Positions 25,152-34,007 of a stretch of 64,000 nucleotides of DNA are shown one piece after another. Source of the stretch: Hyphomicrobiales bacterium (lineage in GTDB: Bacteria > Pseudomonadota > Alphaproteobacteria > Rhizobiales > Rhizobiaceae); NCBI GenBank assembly GCA_900466945.1, contig UBNV01000019.1, forward strand, positions 1 to 64,000, in the 5' to 3' direction. Positions within the stretch are counted from its first letter, which is position 1. Each line of letters begins with the position of its first letter. Under the pieces are notes generated by a model. That model searched no databases. It was not told where the DNA came from and saw only the letters and a program-made list of their open reading frames with translations. The position numbers were made by a program, and so were the translations under genes.

Positions 25152-27780
25152 CGATGATCCTCCGGATCTCTGGGCGGCAGGAGCCGCAATTGGTTCCGGC
25201 GCTGAGCAGCTGACCGATGGCGTCCATCGACCGGCAGCCCCCGCCGACGGCTTGGGCGATCTCCTTTGCGCCGACCGAAAAACAGGAGCAGACGATCGCT
25301 CCCTTGTCCGGCTGGCCTGCACCCGGTCGACCCGCCACCAGCCGGGAACGAGCCTTGGCATCGTTATGCTCGGTCAGCATCTGGTCGACGGCCCATTGCC
25401 GCGAAACGGCAACAGGAGAACGCGACGCAAAGAACGCAGCGAGCAGGCGGGTTCCGCGAAAAACGAGGATACGACAATCCCCGGCCGCCAGATCGCGGTA
25501 GCGCACGATTTCGACTTCCTCATCGAGGCCGAGGCTTTGGCTGAGCCACGTCTCGAATCCGCCCTCCGGCTCCTCTCCGGCAAGTTCGAGTCGGTAGCCA
25601 ACCTCGGCCTTGGCGATCGCCCAGTATTCGAAGGGCAGGTCCGCCGGCTTCGCCGTTGTCACAAGAAAGGCATGGAATGCCGGCGCGTGACGAGCGAACG
25701 AGACGCGCGCCTGTTTGAGCGCGGGCTGCCCGGAGATTGGATCGACCTCCGGCGAAACGAGCGCATCCACCCGTCCCGCCGAGGCTGTTTCATCGGTCCA
25801 GTGCATGGGCACGAAGATCGACCCGCGTGCCTGCCGCTCCGTCAGAAGCGCGCGCACAAGGATGAAGTGACCCTTGTCGTCCGAGACCTTCATCAGGTCC
25901 GCATCACCGATCTGGTGGTCGGCCGCGTCAAGCGGATGGATCTCGCAAAATGGCTCGGCAAGATGTGTGGAAAGGCGCGCGCTTTTTCCGGTTCGCGTCA
26001 TCGTGTGCCAATGGTCGCGCACGCGTCCGGTGTTGAGTACAAAACAACCCTGTTGGCCCGTCGCGACCCGATTGGCCGTCTGAACGGGCACGAAGCGGGC
26101 CTTGCCGTCCGGGTGGTAGAACCGCCCATCGGCGAAAAATCGCTCCTTTGCTTCTCCGACAGCCGGCAAAGGCCATTGGAACGGAGTGAGGTCTTCATAC
26201 TCTTGCCGATTGATGACGGCGAAAGCCCCAATGTCGAAATCGCGCGCACCGTCATTCTCGGAAGCGGAAAGGGCGGCATGTTCCGCAAAAATTTCGGCTG
26301 GCGAGCCAAAATCGAAGGCGTCGGAAAAACCCATGCGCTTGGCGACCTCGGTGAGATGCCACCAGTCGGGACGCGCTTCCCCTGGTGCCGTAAGGAAAGG
26401 CCGCTGTCGTGAAATCCGCCGCTCGGAATTGGTCACCGTGCCGGATTTCTCGCCCCAGCCGGTTGCCGGAAGCAGGACATGTGCGAGCCGTGCCGTATCC
26501 GTATTTTTCTGCATGTCGGAGACGACCACGAAGGGACAGGCCTCGATCGCGGCTTTCACCTTGTCGGCATTGGGCATCGACACAACGGGATTGGTCGACA
26601 TGATCCACAGCGCCTTGATCCGCCCGTCCGCCACCGCATCGAACATCTCGACGGCCTTGAGGCCAGCTCGATCCGCGATCCGGGGCGATGACCAGAAGCG
26701 CTGCACCCGATCCCGGTGATCTTCATTCTCGATTTCCATATGCGCCGCGAGCATGTTGGCAAGCCCGCCCACTTCGCGACCACCCATGGCATTCGGTTGC
26801 CCCGTCAGCGAGAACGGCCCCATGCCGGGGCGTCCGATGCGCCCCGTCGCCAGATGGCAATTGATGATCGCATTGACCTTGTCACTGCCACACGACGACT
26901 GGTTGACCCCCTGACTGTAACAGGTGACGACCCGTTCAGTGCCGGCAAAGAGCCAGAAGAACTGCCGGATCAACATGCCGGGCAGGCCGGTCGCTTCTGA
27001 AAGCTCCGCCATGGAAAGGCGGGACGCCGAAAGCAGAGCCTCCGAAAAGCCCGTCGTATGCGCCGCCACATAGCTCTGGTCGATCCTGTCAGTTTCGGCC
27101 AGATGGGTCAGCAGACCATTGAACAGGGCGACATCCCCATCCGGGCTCACCGAAAGATGAAGGTCCGCAATATCGGAGGTCGCAGTGCGTCGTGGATCGA
27201 TGACGACCACCTTCATCGCCGGCCGAGAGGCCTTCGCGGCGGCGAGACGCTGGTAGAGGACAGGATGACACCAGGCGAGGTTCGAGCCGACCAGAACGAC
27301 GAGGTCCGCGAGTTCGAGATCCTCATAGGTGCCCGGAACCGTGTCGGCCCCGAAGGCCCGACGATGCCCAGCAACCGAGGAGGCCATGCAAAGCCTGGAA
27401 TTCGTGTCGATATTGCCGGAGCCGATGAAGCCCTTCATCAGCTTATTGGCGATGTAATAGTCCTCGGTCAGAAGCTGGCCGGATAGGTAGAAGGCGACCG
27501 AGTCCGGTCCATGCTCGGCAATTGCATTGCCGAAGCGATCCGCGATCAGGTCGAGTGCTGTGTCCCAACTCGCTTTCTGGCCGCGGATCTCCGGAAAGAG
27601 CGCTCGTCCGTCGTCTCCGAGCGTCTCGGCAAGGGCAGACCCCTTCGAGCACAGCCGGCCGAAATTGGCGGGATGCTCCGGATCGCCGCGGACGCTTACG
27701 GACCCACTGTCATCGACGCTCGCGATCACGCCGCAACCGACGCCGCAATAGGGGCAAGTGGTGCGCGTTTCGCAAGCCAT
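25123..27780 (-). CDS. nasA: Assimilatory nitrate reductase catalytic subunit
   Basis: An 885-aa cytoplasmic molybdopterin enzyme reducing nitrate to nitrite. The N-terminal 4Fe-4S motif is TTCPYCGVGCGVIA; bis-MGD motifs include GSNLAWCHPVLYQR and SGTVTNSERRISRQRPF. The C-terminal end carries a BFD-type 2Fe-2S domain (CSCFSVGAKEI and NCGSCRPEIRRI), as in NasA/NasC enzymes that receive electrons from a flavoprotein or ferredoxin. Only 3 bases separate it from nirD. Confidence 0.95.
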   Translation of the reverse strand: MACETRTTCPYCGVGCGVIASVDDSGSVSVRGDPEHPANFGRLCSKGSALAETLGDDGRALFPEIRGQKASWDTALDLIADRFGNAIAEHGPDSVAFYLSGQLLTEDYYIANKLMKGFIGSGNIDTNSRLCMASSVAGHRRAFGADTVPGTYEDLELADLVVLVGSNLAWCHPVLYQRLAAAKASRPAMKVVVIDPRRTATSDIADLHLSVSPDGDVALFNGLLTHLAETDRIDQSYVAAHTTGFSEALLSASRLSMAELSEATGLPGMLIRQFFWLFAGTERVVTCYSQGVNQSSCGSDKVNAIINCHLATGRIGRPGMGPFSLTGQPNAMGGREVGGLANMLAAHMEIENEDHRDRVQRFWSSPRIADRAGLKAVEMFDAVADGRIKALWIMSTNPVVSMPNADKVKAAIEACPFVVVSDMQKNTDTARLAHVLLPATGWGEKSGTVTNSERRISRQRPFLTAPGEARPDWWHLTEVAKRMGFSDAFDFGSPAEIFAEHAALSASENDGARDFDIGAFAVINRQEYEDLTPFQWPLPAVGEAKERFFADGRFYHPDGKARFVPVQTANRVATGQQGCFVLNTGRVRDHWHTMTRTGKSARLSTHLAEPFCEIHPLDAADHQIGDADLMKVSDDKGHFILVRALLTERQARGSIFVPMHWTDETASAGRVDALVSPEVDPISGQPALKQARVSFARHAPAFHAFLVTTAKPADLPFEYWAIAKAEVGYRLELAGEEPEGGFETWLSQSLGLDEEVEIVRYRDLAAGDCRILVFRGTRLLAAFFASRSPVAVSRQWAVDQMLTEHNDAKARSRLVAGRPGAGQPDKGAIVCSCFSVGAKEIAQAVGGGCRSMDAIGQLLSAGTNCGSCRPEIRRIIDAQALLAAE

Positions 27781-27783
27781 GGA

Positions 27784-28113
27784 TCACTCCGCCGCCACGA
27801 GCGCGCTTTCGAGCGCAATCGATAGCTGACCGTCGATGTTGCGGATCGGGATGGTCCGGACAGCACCCTCGTCGGCCCCGAGCGCCATTCCCGTCTCCAG
27901 CGAGATCACCCAGTTGTGCAGCGGGCAAGTGACGGATGCGCCGTGCACGATGCCCTGGGTCAGCGGCCCGCCCTTGTGGGGGCAGTGGTCCTCGATCGCA
28001 TAGACTTGGTTTTCGCCGGTCCGGAAGACCCCGATCTTGCCCTGAGGCGTCTTCACGCAGCGCGCGCCGCGAAGGGGAATGTCGTTGATCGTGCCGATGG
28101 CAATCCAGTTCAT
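27784..28113 (-). CDS. nirD: Nitrite reductase small subunit, Rieske type
   Basis: A 109-aa small subunit of the assimilatory NADH-nitrite reductase. The Rieske-like motifs DHCPHKGGPLTQG and TCPLHNWVISLETG are both present with Cys-His pairs, so this version may bind a 2Fe-2S cluster (many NirD proteins do not). ATG 28113 is preceded by AAGGAG at 7 bases. Confidence 0.93.
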   Translation of the reverse strand: MNWIAIGTINDIPLRGARCVKTPQGKIGVFRTGENQVYAIEDHCPHKGGPLTQGIVHGASVTCPLHNWVISLETGMALGADEGAVRTIPIRNIDGQLSIALESALVAAE

Positions 28114-28163
28114 GGGCATGCTCCTTGTTTCGTGTCCATGTCCCCGCAAGCGGAGCCAAGGGG

Positions 28164-30611
28164 TCACTCCGCCGCCGCCGAATATCCGACGGTTGCCATG
28201 GGATTGAACTCGTGTTTGTCCTTGCCAAACACGCGTTCCGACCAGGGATCCACCTGTGCAAATTTCTGCGAGAAGACGAAGCGCTCGTAATAGGCCTGTC
28301 GCTTGTCCGGATCCTCCATGATCTGGCGACGGATTTCGTCATGGCCGATCCGCTTTGCCCATTTGTAAATACGCTCGAGATAGCGACCCTGTTCGCGATA
28401 CATCTGGGTCAGTGCCACGATATGCTCCAGCGCCTCGTCCTCGGTCTTCACAAGTCCCAGGACATCGGTGCCCTTGATGTCGAGACCGGCAGCGCCGGCG
28501 AAATGGATCTCGAAACCGGAATCGACACAGATCACGCCAATGTCCTTGCAGGTCGCCTCCGCGCAGTTGCGTGGACAACCGGAGACGGCGAGCTTCAGCT
28601 TGGCCGGTGTCCAGGAGCCCCACATGAACTTCTCGATGCGGATGCCGAGGCCTGTCGAATCCTGCGTGCCGAAGCGGCACCAGTCGGAACCGACGCAGGT
28701 TTTGACCGTCCGCAACCCCTTGGCATAAGCCTGACCCGACACGAAGCCGGCCTTGCCGAGATCGGCCCAGACGGCCGGCAGGTCTTCCTTCTCGATGCCG
28801 AGCAGGTCGATGCGCTGGCCGCCGGTGACCTTGACGAGCGGTATCTCGAACTTGTCGACGACATCGGCGATGGCGCGCAATTCCTGGGCATTGGTCACGC
28901 CTCCCCACATCCGGGGCACGACCGAGTAAGTGCCATCCTTCTGGATGTTGGCATGCACACGCTCATTGATGAAACGGGACTGATAGTCGTCGGCATATTC
29001 GTCCGGCCAATCGCAGACGAGGTAGTAATTCAAGGCCGGCCGGCACTTGGCACAGCCGCAAGAGGTCTTCCATTCCAGTTCCTGCATCACGGCGGGTATA
29101 GTCTTCAGCCCCTTGGCCTTGATCAGCCGGCGCACGTCGTCATGCCCGAGTTCGGTGCAGGCGCACATCGGCGTGACGGCGGCCGGGTTGTAGGCATCTC
29201 CCAGCGTGAGCGCCATCAGCTGCTCAACGAGGCCCGTGCAGTTGCCGCAGGAGGCAGACGCCTTGGTATGCGCGCGCACGCCATCCAGTGTCGTCAGGCT
29301 CTTGCCCGTGATCGTCGAGGTGATTTTGCCCTTGCAGACGCCGTTGCAGCCGCAGATTTCCGCATCATCCGGCAAGGCTGCAACGGCCGCCATAGGGTCC
29401 AGCGGAGACCCTCCCTGGTAGGAGTGGCCGAAGATCAGAGTGTCGCGCATTGCCGAGATATCGGTCTGCTTCTTCAGGAGATCGAAAAACCACGAGCCGT
29501 CGGCGGTTTCTCCATAAAGGACTGCGCCGATGATGCGGTTTTCCTTGAGAACGAGGCGCTTGTAGACACCGGCCGAGGCATCACGCAGCACAATTTCCTC
29601 GCGGTCCGGCGCCTCGGCGAAGTCCCCGGCCGAGAAGAGGTTGATGCCGGTCACCTTCAGCTTCGTGTTGACGACCGAGCCATGATATTCGGCATGGCCG
29701 CCCGTCAGCCGGTCGGCCAGAACGCGGGCGCTCTCGTAGAGCGGCGCCACGAGGCCGTAGCAGATACCACGATGCTCGGCACATTCTCCCAGTGAAAAGA
29801 TCGAGGCATCCGAGGTCATCATGCCGTCATCGACGACGATGCCCCTGTTGACCGCGAGCCCTGCATCCTTGGCAAGCTGCGATGCCGGACGGATACCGAC
29901 CGCCATGATCACCATGTCGCCATCGATCACCCGGCCGTCTTCGAGCTCGATCCCTTCGACCTTGTCGGTGCCGAGGATCTGCTTCGTATTTGCCTTGGTG
30001 ATGATCTCGATTCCGCGCTCCGTGAGCGCTTTCTCCAGAAGATAAGCTGCCGCCGGGTCGAGCTGCCGCTCCATGATTGTCGGCATCAGATGTATGACGG
30101 TCACCTCCATACCCTGGCGTTTAAGACCATAGGCAGCCTCAAGGCCGAGAAGCCCGCCGCCGATGACGATCGCGCGACCCTTGCGTTCGGCAATCTCCAG
30201 CATCTTCTCGACGTCGTCGAGATCGCGGTAGGCCAGCACGCCCGGCAACTGATGACCCGGAACCGGAATGATGAAAGGCAGCGATCCCGTCGCGATGACT
30301 AGCTTGTCATAGGAGGCGGTGATGCCGTTCGCCGAGGTCACGGTCTTTGCCTGGCGGTCGATCCCAGTAACCCGCGCGCCCTTGTGCAAGGTAACGCCAT
30401 TGGCCGCGTACCAGGCATCGTCATGGATCACTATGTCCTCATAGGCCTTCTCGCCCGACAGCACGGGAGAGAGCATGATGCGGTCGTAATTGACCCGCGG
30501 TTCGGCGTTGAAGATCGTCACCTCGTAAAGGCCTGGCGCCTTCTCGAACAGTTCTTCCAGCATGCGGCCCGGCGCCATGCCGTTGCCGATAATGACCAGT
30601 TTTTCCGCCAT
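28164..30611 (-). CDS. nirB: NADH-nitrite reductase large subunit
   Basis: An 815-aa cytoplasmic enzyme producing ammonium from nitrite. Domains in order: FAD/NAD-binding (KLVIIGNGMAPGR at the N-terminus, AIVIGGGLLGLEAAYG), BFD-like 2Fe-2S domain (CGCNGVCKGKI and CGNCTGLVEQL), a second Cys cluster (CACTELGHDD and CGCAKCRPAL), ferredoxin-like half domain and the siroheme/4Fe-4S site (VGSDWCRFGTQDS and SGCPRNCAEATC). The start MAEKLV at 30611 was chosen over an upstream in-frame ATG because it matches the flavin-binding N-terminus. Confidence 0.96.
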   Translation of the reverse strand: MAEKLVIIGNGMAPGRMLEELFEKAPGLYEVTIFNAEPRVNYDRIMLSPVLSGEKAYEDIVIHDDAWYAANGVTLHKGARVTGIDRQAKTVTSANGITASYDKLVIATGSLPFIIPVPGHQLPGVLAYRDLDDVEKMLEIAERKGRAIVIGGGLLGLEAAYGLKRQGMEVTVIHLMPTIMERQLDPAAAYLLEKALTERGIEIITKANTKQILGTDKVEGIELEDGRVIDGDMVIMAVGIRPASQLAKDAGLAVNRGIVVDDGMMTSDASIFSLGECAEHRGICYGLVAPLYESARVLADRLTGGHAEYHGSVVNTKLKVTGINLFSAGDFAEAPDREEIVLRDASAGVYKRLVLKENRIIGAVLYGETADGSWFFDLLKKQTDISAMRDTLIFGHSYQGGSPLDPMAAVAALPDDAEICGCNGVCKGKITSTITGKSLTTLDGVRAHTKASASCGNCTGLVEQLMALTLGDAYNPAAVTPMCACTELGHDDVRRLIKAKGLKTIPAVMQELEWKTSCGCAKCRPALNYYLVCDWPDEYADDYQSRFINERVHANIQKDGTYSVVPRMWGGVTNAQELRAIADVVDKFEIPLVKVTGGQRIDLLGIEKEDLPAVWADLGKAGFVSGQAYAKGLRTVKTCVGSDWCRFGTQDSTGLGIRIEKFMWGSWTPAKLKLAVSGCPRNCAEATCKDIGVICVDSGFEIHFAGAAGLDIKGTDVLGLVKTEDEALEHIVALTQMYREQGRYLERIYKWAKRIGHDEIRRQIMEDPDKRQAYYERFVFSQKFAQVDPWSERVFGKDKHEFNPMATVGYSAAAE

Positions 30612-30616
30612 GGTTC

Positions 30617-31414
30617 TCACTCCGCAGCTTCCACGAAGCGATGGCGCTCGTAGAGGAACTTCAACACGGCCTCGCGGCATTTGAGATAGGTGCGATCAGA
30701 GGCGAGCTCGATCCGGTTGCGCGGACGCTCGATCGGCACGTCGAGGATTTCCCCGATCCGCGCTGCCGGCCCGTTCGTCATCATCACGATCCGGTCGGAA
30801 AGCAGCACGGCTTCGTCGACGTCGTGGGTGATCATGATCATCGTGTTGCCGAGCCGGCCGTGGATCTCCATGACCGCGTCCTGCAGGTGCGCCCGCGTCA
30901 GTGCATCCAGTGCGCCAAAGGGCTCGTCGAGCAGAAGCACTTTCGGCTCCATCGACAGCGCCCGGGCAATGCCGACACGCTGTTTCATGCCGCCCGAAAT
31001 TTCGGCGGGGCGCTTGTCCTTGGCATGACCCATCTGCACCAGATCGAGATTGTGCATGACCCAATCATGTTTTTCGGCCTTGGTCTTGCGCCCGGAAAAC
31101 ACCTTGGAGACAGCCAGATTGACGTTCTCGTAGACCGTGAGCCAGGGCAGCAGCGAGTGGTTCTGGAAGACGACGGCGCGATCAGGGCCGGGCTCGTTGA
31201 CCTCCTGGTTCTCCAGGAGCACCGCGCCCGAACTCACCCGTGTGAGCCCGGCAATCAGATTGAGCAATGTGGATTTCCCGCAACCCGAATGCCCGATGAT
31301 CGAGACGAACTCGCCCTTGTCGATGGTGAGCGTGATGTCCTTGAGAACTTCGGTGCGGACACCGCCGCGCTCAAAGCTTTTGTCGATATGGTCGATCTTG
31401 AGATAGCTGGACAT
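30617..31414 (-). CDS. nrtD: Nitrate ABC importer ATPase
   Basis: A 265-aa NrtD/SsuB-type nucleotide-binding subunit. Walker A GHSGCGKST, Q-loop FQNHSLLPWLT, signature ISGGMKQR, Walker B VLLLDEPFGALD and switch ITHDVDEAV are intact. It lacks the extra NrtA-like domain of cyanobacterial NrtC. It lies 5 bases before nirB and 12 after nrtB. Confidence 0.94.
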   Translation of the reverse strand: MSSYLKIDHIDKSFERGGVRTEVLKDITLTIDKGEFVSIIGHSGCGKSTLLNLIAGLTRVSSGAVLLENQEVNEPGPDRAVVFQNHSLLPWLTVYENVNLAVSKVFSGRKTKAEKHDWVMHNLDLVQMGHAKDKRPAEISGGMKQRVGIARALSMEPKVLLLDEPFGALDALTRAHLQDAVMEIHGRLGNTMIMITHDVDEAVLLSDRIVMMTNGPAARIGEILDVPIERPRNRIELASDRTYLKCREAVLKFLYERHRFVEAAE

Positions 31415-31426
31415 GATGCGTCCCCC

Positions 31427-32323
31427 TCAGTTCTTGGCTGTGCCACGGGTGACGACGCTGCCGAGCAGCGCGACGAGCTTGTCGAGGACAAAGCCGGTCA
31501 CGCCGATATAGGCGAGCGCCACGATGATGTCGGAAAGGCGAGATGAATTCCATGCATCCCAGATGAAGAAGCCGATGCCGACGCCGCCGGTCAGCATTTC
31601 TGCGGCGACAATCGCGAGCCAGGAGAGGCCCACGCCGATTCGAAGGCCTGTGAAGATGTAAGGCGCAGCCGCCGGCACCATGATCCGCACGAAGAATTCC
31701 AGCGGGTTGAGACGCAGCACGCGGGCGATGTTGCGAAAGTCGTCCGGGATGTTGCGCACACCGACGGCGGTGTTGATGATCACGGGCCAGATCGACGTGA
31801 TGAAAATGACGAAGATCGCGGACGGGTTCGAATCCTGGAAGGCGGCGAGCGAGAGGGGCAGCCAGGCGAGCGGCGGCACGGTACGCAGAATCTGGAAGAT
31901 CGGATCGAGACCGCGCATAGCCCAGATCGATTGCCCGACGACGGCCCCGAGGAAGACGCCGACGATCGCCGCGAGGCCGAAGCCCATGGCGACGCGCTCC
32001 AGGGATGTCAGCACACGCCAGGCGAGACCGATGTCCTGCGAGCCGAAATTGAAGAAGGGATCGACGATCAGATCGTAGCTGTCGGTCCAGACCTGGGAGG
32101 GCGGCGGCAGGGTGGCGCCCGGCTGGGAACAGGTGAGCTGCCAGATACCGAGAAGCACCAGCGTGACCAGGAGCGGCGGCAGCGTGTTGCGCGCAAGGCC
32201 GAGCACTCCGCGCTTCAGGTCGAATCTGGGCGTCGCGCGCTTCGCCAGGTGAACGACGGTGCCGTTCCGGCTAGGGGAGACGGCGATCGACTCTGTCTCT
32301 GCTTTTCGGGCGGTGGCGGTCAT
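31427..32323 (-). CDS. nrtB: Nitrate ABC importer permease
   Basis: A 298-aa inner-membrane permease of the taurine/nitrate class. It has a 40-residue hydrophilic N-terminus, about six membrane segments and the conserved region LNPLEFFVRIMVPAAAPYIF for contact with the ATPase. It lies between nrtA and nrtD. Confidence 0.94.
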   Translation of the reverse strand: MTATARKAETESIAVSPSRNGTVVHLAKRATPRFDLKRGVLGLARNTLPPLLVTLVLLGIWQLTCSQPGATLPPPSQVWTDSYDLIVDPFFNFGSQDIGLAWRVLTSLERVAMGFGLAAIVGVFLGAVVGQSIWAMRGLDPIFQILRTVPPLAWLPLSLAAFQDSNPSAIFVIFITSIWPVIINTAVGVRNIPDDFRNIARVLRLNPLEFFVRIMVPAAAPYIFTGLRIGVGLSWLAIVAAEMLTGGVGIGFFIWDAWNSSRLSDIIVALAYIGVTGFVLDKLVALLGSVVTRGTAKN

Positions 32324-32364
32324 GGGATTGTCCTCTGCGCGTGTCGAATGGGAAGGCCGCGGCG

Positions 32365-33663
32365 TCAGGCGCTCGCCTTGATGGCGAGGCTGTCGAGATA
32401 GGCCTGGGGGTTTTCCGGATCGAAGACCTTGCCGTCGAAGAAGGTCTCTGGCCCGCGAGACGCGGATTCCGGAATGTCGGCCGCAGCGACGCCGAGGTCC
32501 TTGGCGGCCTCGCGCCAGATGTCCTCGCGGTTGACCTTGTCGAGCAGTGCCTTGATGTCGGTATCCGGCGCGAACTTGCCCCAGCGGACATTCTCGGTGA
32601 GGAACCAGGCATCGTGGCTCTTGAACGGATAGGAGGCGTGATCCTTCCAGAATTTCATCTCGAGCCCGGAATTCTCCACTACGCGGTCATTGCCGTAGTT
32701 GATCGTGCCCTTGAGGCGACCGGCGACGTCCTTCGGCGGCACGTTGAACCATTGGCGCTTGCCGAGGATGGCGGACATCTCCTCTTTGTTGTCCATGCTG
32801 TCCGCCCACATCTGGGCTTCCATCACGGCCATCAGCAATGCCTTGGCGGCGATGGGGTTCTGCTCGATCCAGTCGGACCGCAGACCCAGCGCCTTTTCCG
32901 GATGGCCCTTCCAGAGCTCGCCCGTCGTACAGGCCGTGAAGCCGATGCCCTGATTGACCAGCTGTTCGTTCCATGGTTCGCCCACGCAAAAGGCGTCCAT
33001 GTTACCGACCTTCATGTTGGCGACCATCTGCGGCGGCGGAACGACGATCGTCGAGACGTCCTTGTCCGGATCGATGCCGCCGGCAGCCAGCCAATAGCGC
33101 AACCAGAGATCATGGGTTCCACCGGGGAAAGTCATGGCGACCTTTACCTCGCCACCGGCTGCCTTCTTGGCGGCGAATACATCCCTCAGCTTGGATGCGT
33201 CGAGCTGGACGCCGGTCTCAGCATATTCCTTGGAGACCGAGATGCCCTGGCTGTCCAGGTTGAGGCGTGCCAGGATCGACATCGGAACGGGAACATTGTT
33301 CTGCGTCACCTTGCCGGCCGAGATGAGGTAGGGCATCGGGGTCAGAATATGCGCGCCGTCGATCCCGTTCGACGCGCCGCCGAGCACAAGATTGTCGCGC
33401 GTGGCGCCCCAGGAGGCCTGCTTCAAAACTTCGACTTCGGGCAGTCCGAACTTTTCGAAGAGCCCCTTTTCCTTGGCAATGATCAGAGGCGCGGCGTCCG
33501 TCAGCGCGATAAAGCCGAGCTTGATACCCTTGACCTCCGGTCCCGTTCCGGCAGCGAAAGCACCCGACGGGAAAGCCATTTTCGCTGCGCTGACAAGTGC
33601 AGCAGCCGAAGTGAGCTTGAGCAGCTGACGGCGGGTGGTGCTCATTCCTGTAGTCTTCGTCAT
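32365..33663 (-). CDS. nrtA: Nitrate ABC importer substrate-binding protein
   Basis: A 432-aa periplasmic binding protein of the NrtA/NMT1-like class. The N-terminus TTRRQLLKLTSAAALVSAAK has a twin-arginine and hydrophobic core, then AFAAG before the mature start, so Tat export is likely. The family pattern appears in GFIALTDAAPLIIAKEKGLF, TFPGGTHDLWLRYWLAAGG and DAFCVGEPWNEQL. ATG 33663 has GAGGGG 8 bases upstream; an ATG at 33645 is possible. It is the first gene of the nas operon and stands behind a regulated leader. Confidence 0.95.
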   Translation of the reverse strand: MTKTTGMSTTRRQLLKLTSAAALVSAAKMAFPSGAFAAGTGPEVKGIKLGFIALTDAAPLIIAKEKGLFEKFGLPEVEVLKQASWGATRDNLVLGGASNGIDGAHILTPMPYLISAGKVTQNNVPVPMSILARLNLDSQGISVSKEYAETGVQLDASKLRDVFAAKKAAGGEVKVAMTFPGGTHDLWLRYWLAAGGIDPDKDVSTIVVPPPQMVANMKVGNMDAFCVGEPWNEQLVNQGIGFTACTTGELWKGHPEKALGLRSDWIEQNPIAAKALLMAVMEAQMWADSMDNKEEMSAILGKRQWFNVPPKDVAGRLKGTINYGNDRVVENSGLEMKFWKDHASYPFKSHDAWFLTENVRWGKFAPDTDIKALLDKVNREDIWREAAKDLGVAAADIPESASRGPETFFDGKVFDPENPQAYLDSLAIKASA

Positions 33664-33702
33664 GTTTTGTGCCCCTCTGATGTGACGGAGATCCGGAAAA
33701 AC

Positions 33703-33769
33703 AAAAAAAACGCCGCTCGGTGACTGCATCCTCGGGATCGAATAATCCCGTGTGCAAACCAAGCGACGT
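33703..33769 (-). terminator. nas leader: Leader terminator (attenuator) of the nitrate assimilation operon
   Basis: In the minus-strand RNA, a 12-bp stem (with three G-U pairs) joins 33758-33769 to 33710-33721 and runs into eight U residues at 33703-33710. The enclosed loop carries a second hairpin of 6 bp with the six-base loop TATTCG (33735-33752 region). It lies between promoter and nrtA, so it would stop transcription unless antitermination occurs. Confidence 0.85.
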
Positions 33770-33782
33770 CGATGTCTCTGGT

Positions 33783-33801
33783 GAGCGCGCTTCAGGCGCT
33801 C
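33783..33801 (-). promoter_or_regulatory. Second leader hairpin of the nas operon
   Basis: GAGCGC pairs with GCGCTC around a 7-base loop. It follows the hexaloop hairpin by 5 bases and could be the second element of the NasT target, although ANTAR sites normally have two hexaloops and this loop has seven bases in the simplest fold. Confidence 0.5.
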
Positions 33802-33806
33802 TTTCG

Positions 33807-33826
33807 TCCGGTCGCCGTTGACCGGA
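33807..33826 (-). promoter_or_regulatory. ANTAR-type hexaloop hairpin, likely NasT binding site
   Basis: TCCGGTC and GACCGGA form a perfect 7-bp stem around the loop AACGGC, which has A at loop position 1 and G at position 4, the known requirement for ANTAR-protein recognition. It lies almost exactly at the expected transcription start, so it would be the first structure in the leader RNA. nasT is encoded about 1.5 kb upstream. Confidence 0.8.
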
Positions 33827-33838
33827 TAAATCTAACAA

Positions 33839-33855
33839 TGCAATGGCCGTGCCAG
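33839..33855 (-). promoter_or_regulatory. Sigma-54 (-24/-12) promoter of the nas operon
   Basis: CTGGCACGGCCATTGCA on the minus strand matches the RpoN consensus TGGCACG-N4-TTGC perfectly. It lies about 176 bases before the nrtA ATG, ahead of the leader hairpins, and implies nitrogen control through an enhancer-binding protein such as NtrC. Confidence 0.92.
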
Positions 33856-33944
33856 ATTCAAATGCTTCGTGTTAAGCTTCAGAAATCAAGGCTTAAAATA
33901 CTCTTTTGCCATGAGCGGCGCAGCGGGAAAGCCGAATTCGCTGA

Positions 33945-33969
33945 GGTGCAAATTTGTGCATCTGCACAA
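33945..33969. promoter_or_regulatory. Dyad cluster upstream of the sigma-54 promoter, candidate NtrC site
   Basis: TTGTGCA-TC-TGCACAA (33954-33969) is a perfect 7-bp dyad, overlapped by GGTGCAAATTTGTGCA (33945-33960). NtrC sites are built from GCAC/GTGC half-sites, and the distance of about 100 bases to the -24 element fits an enhancer. Confidence 0.6.
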
Positions 33970-34007
33970 GTCCGCACGAAAATGTGGTGTTCATCGCGTG
34001 CAGTCGT

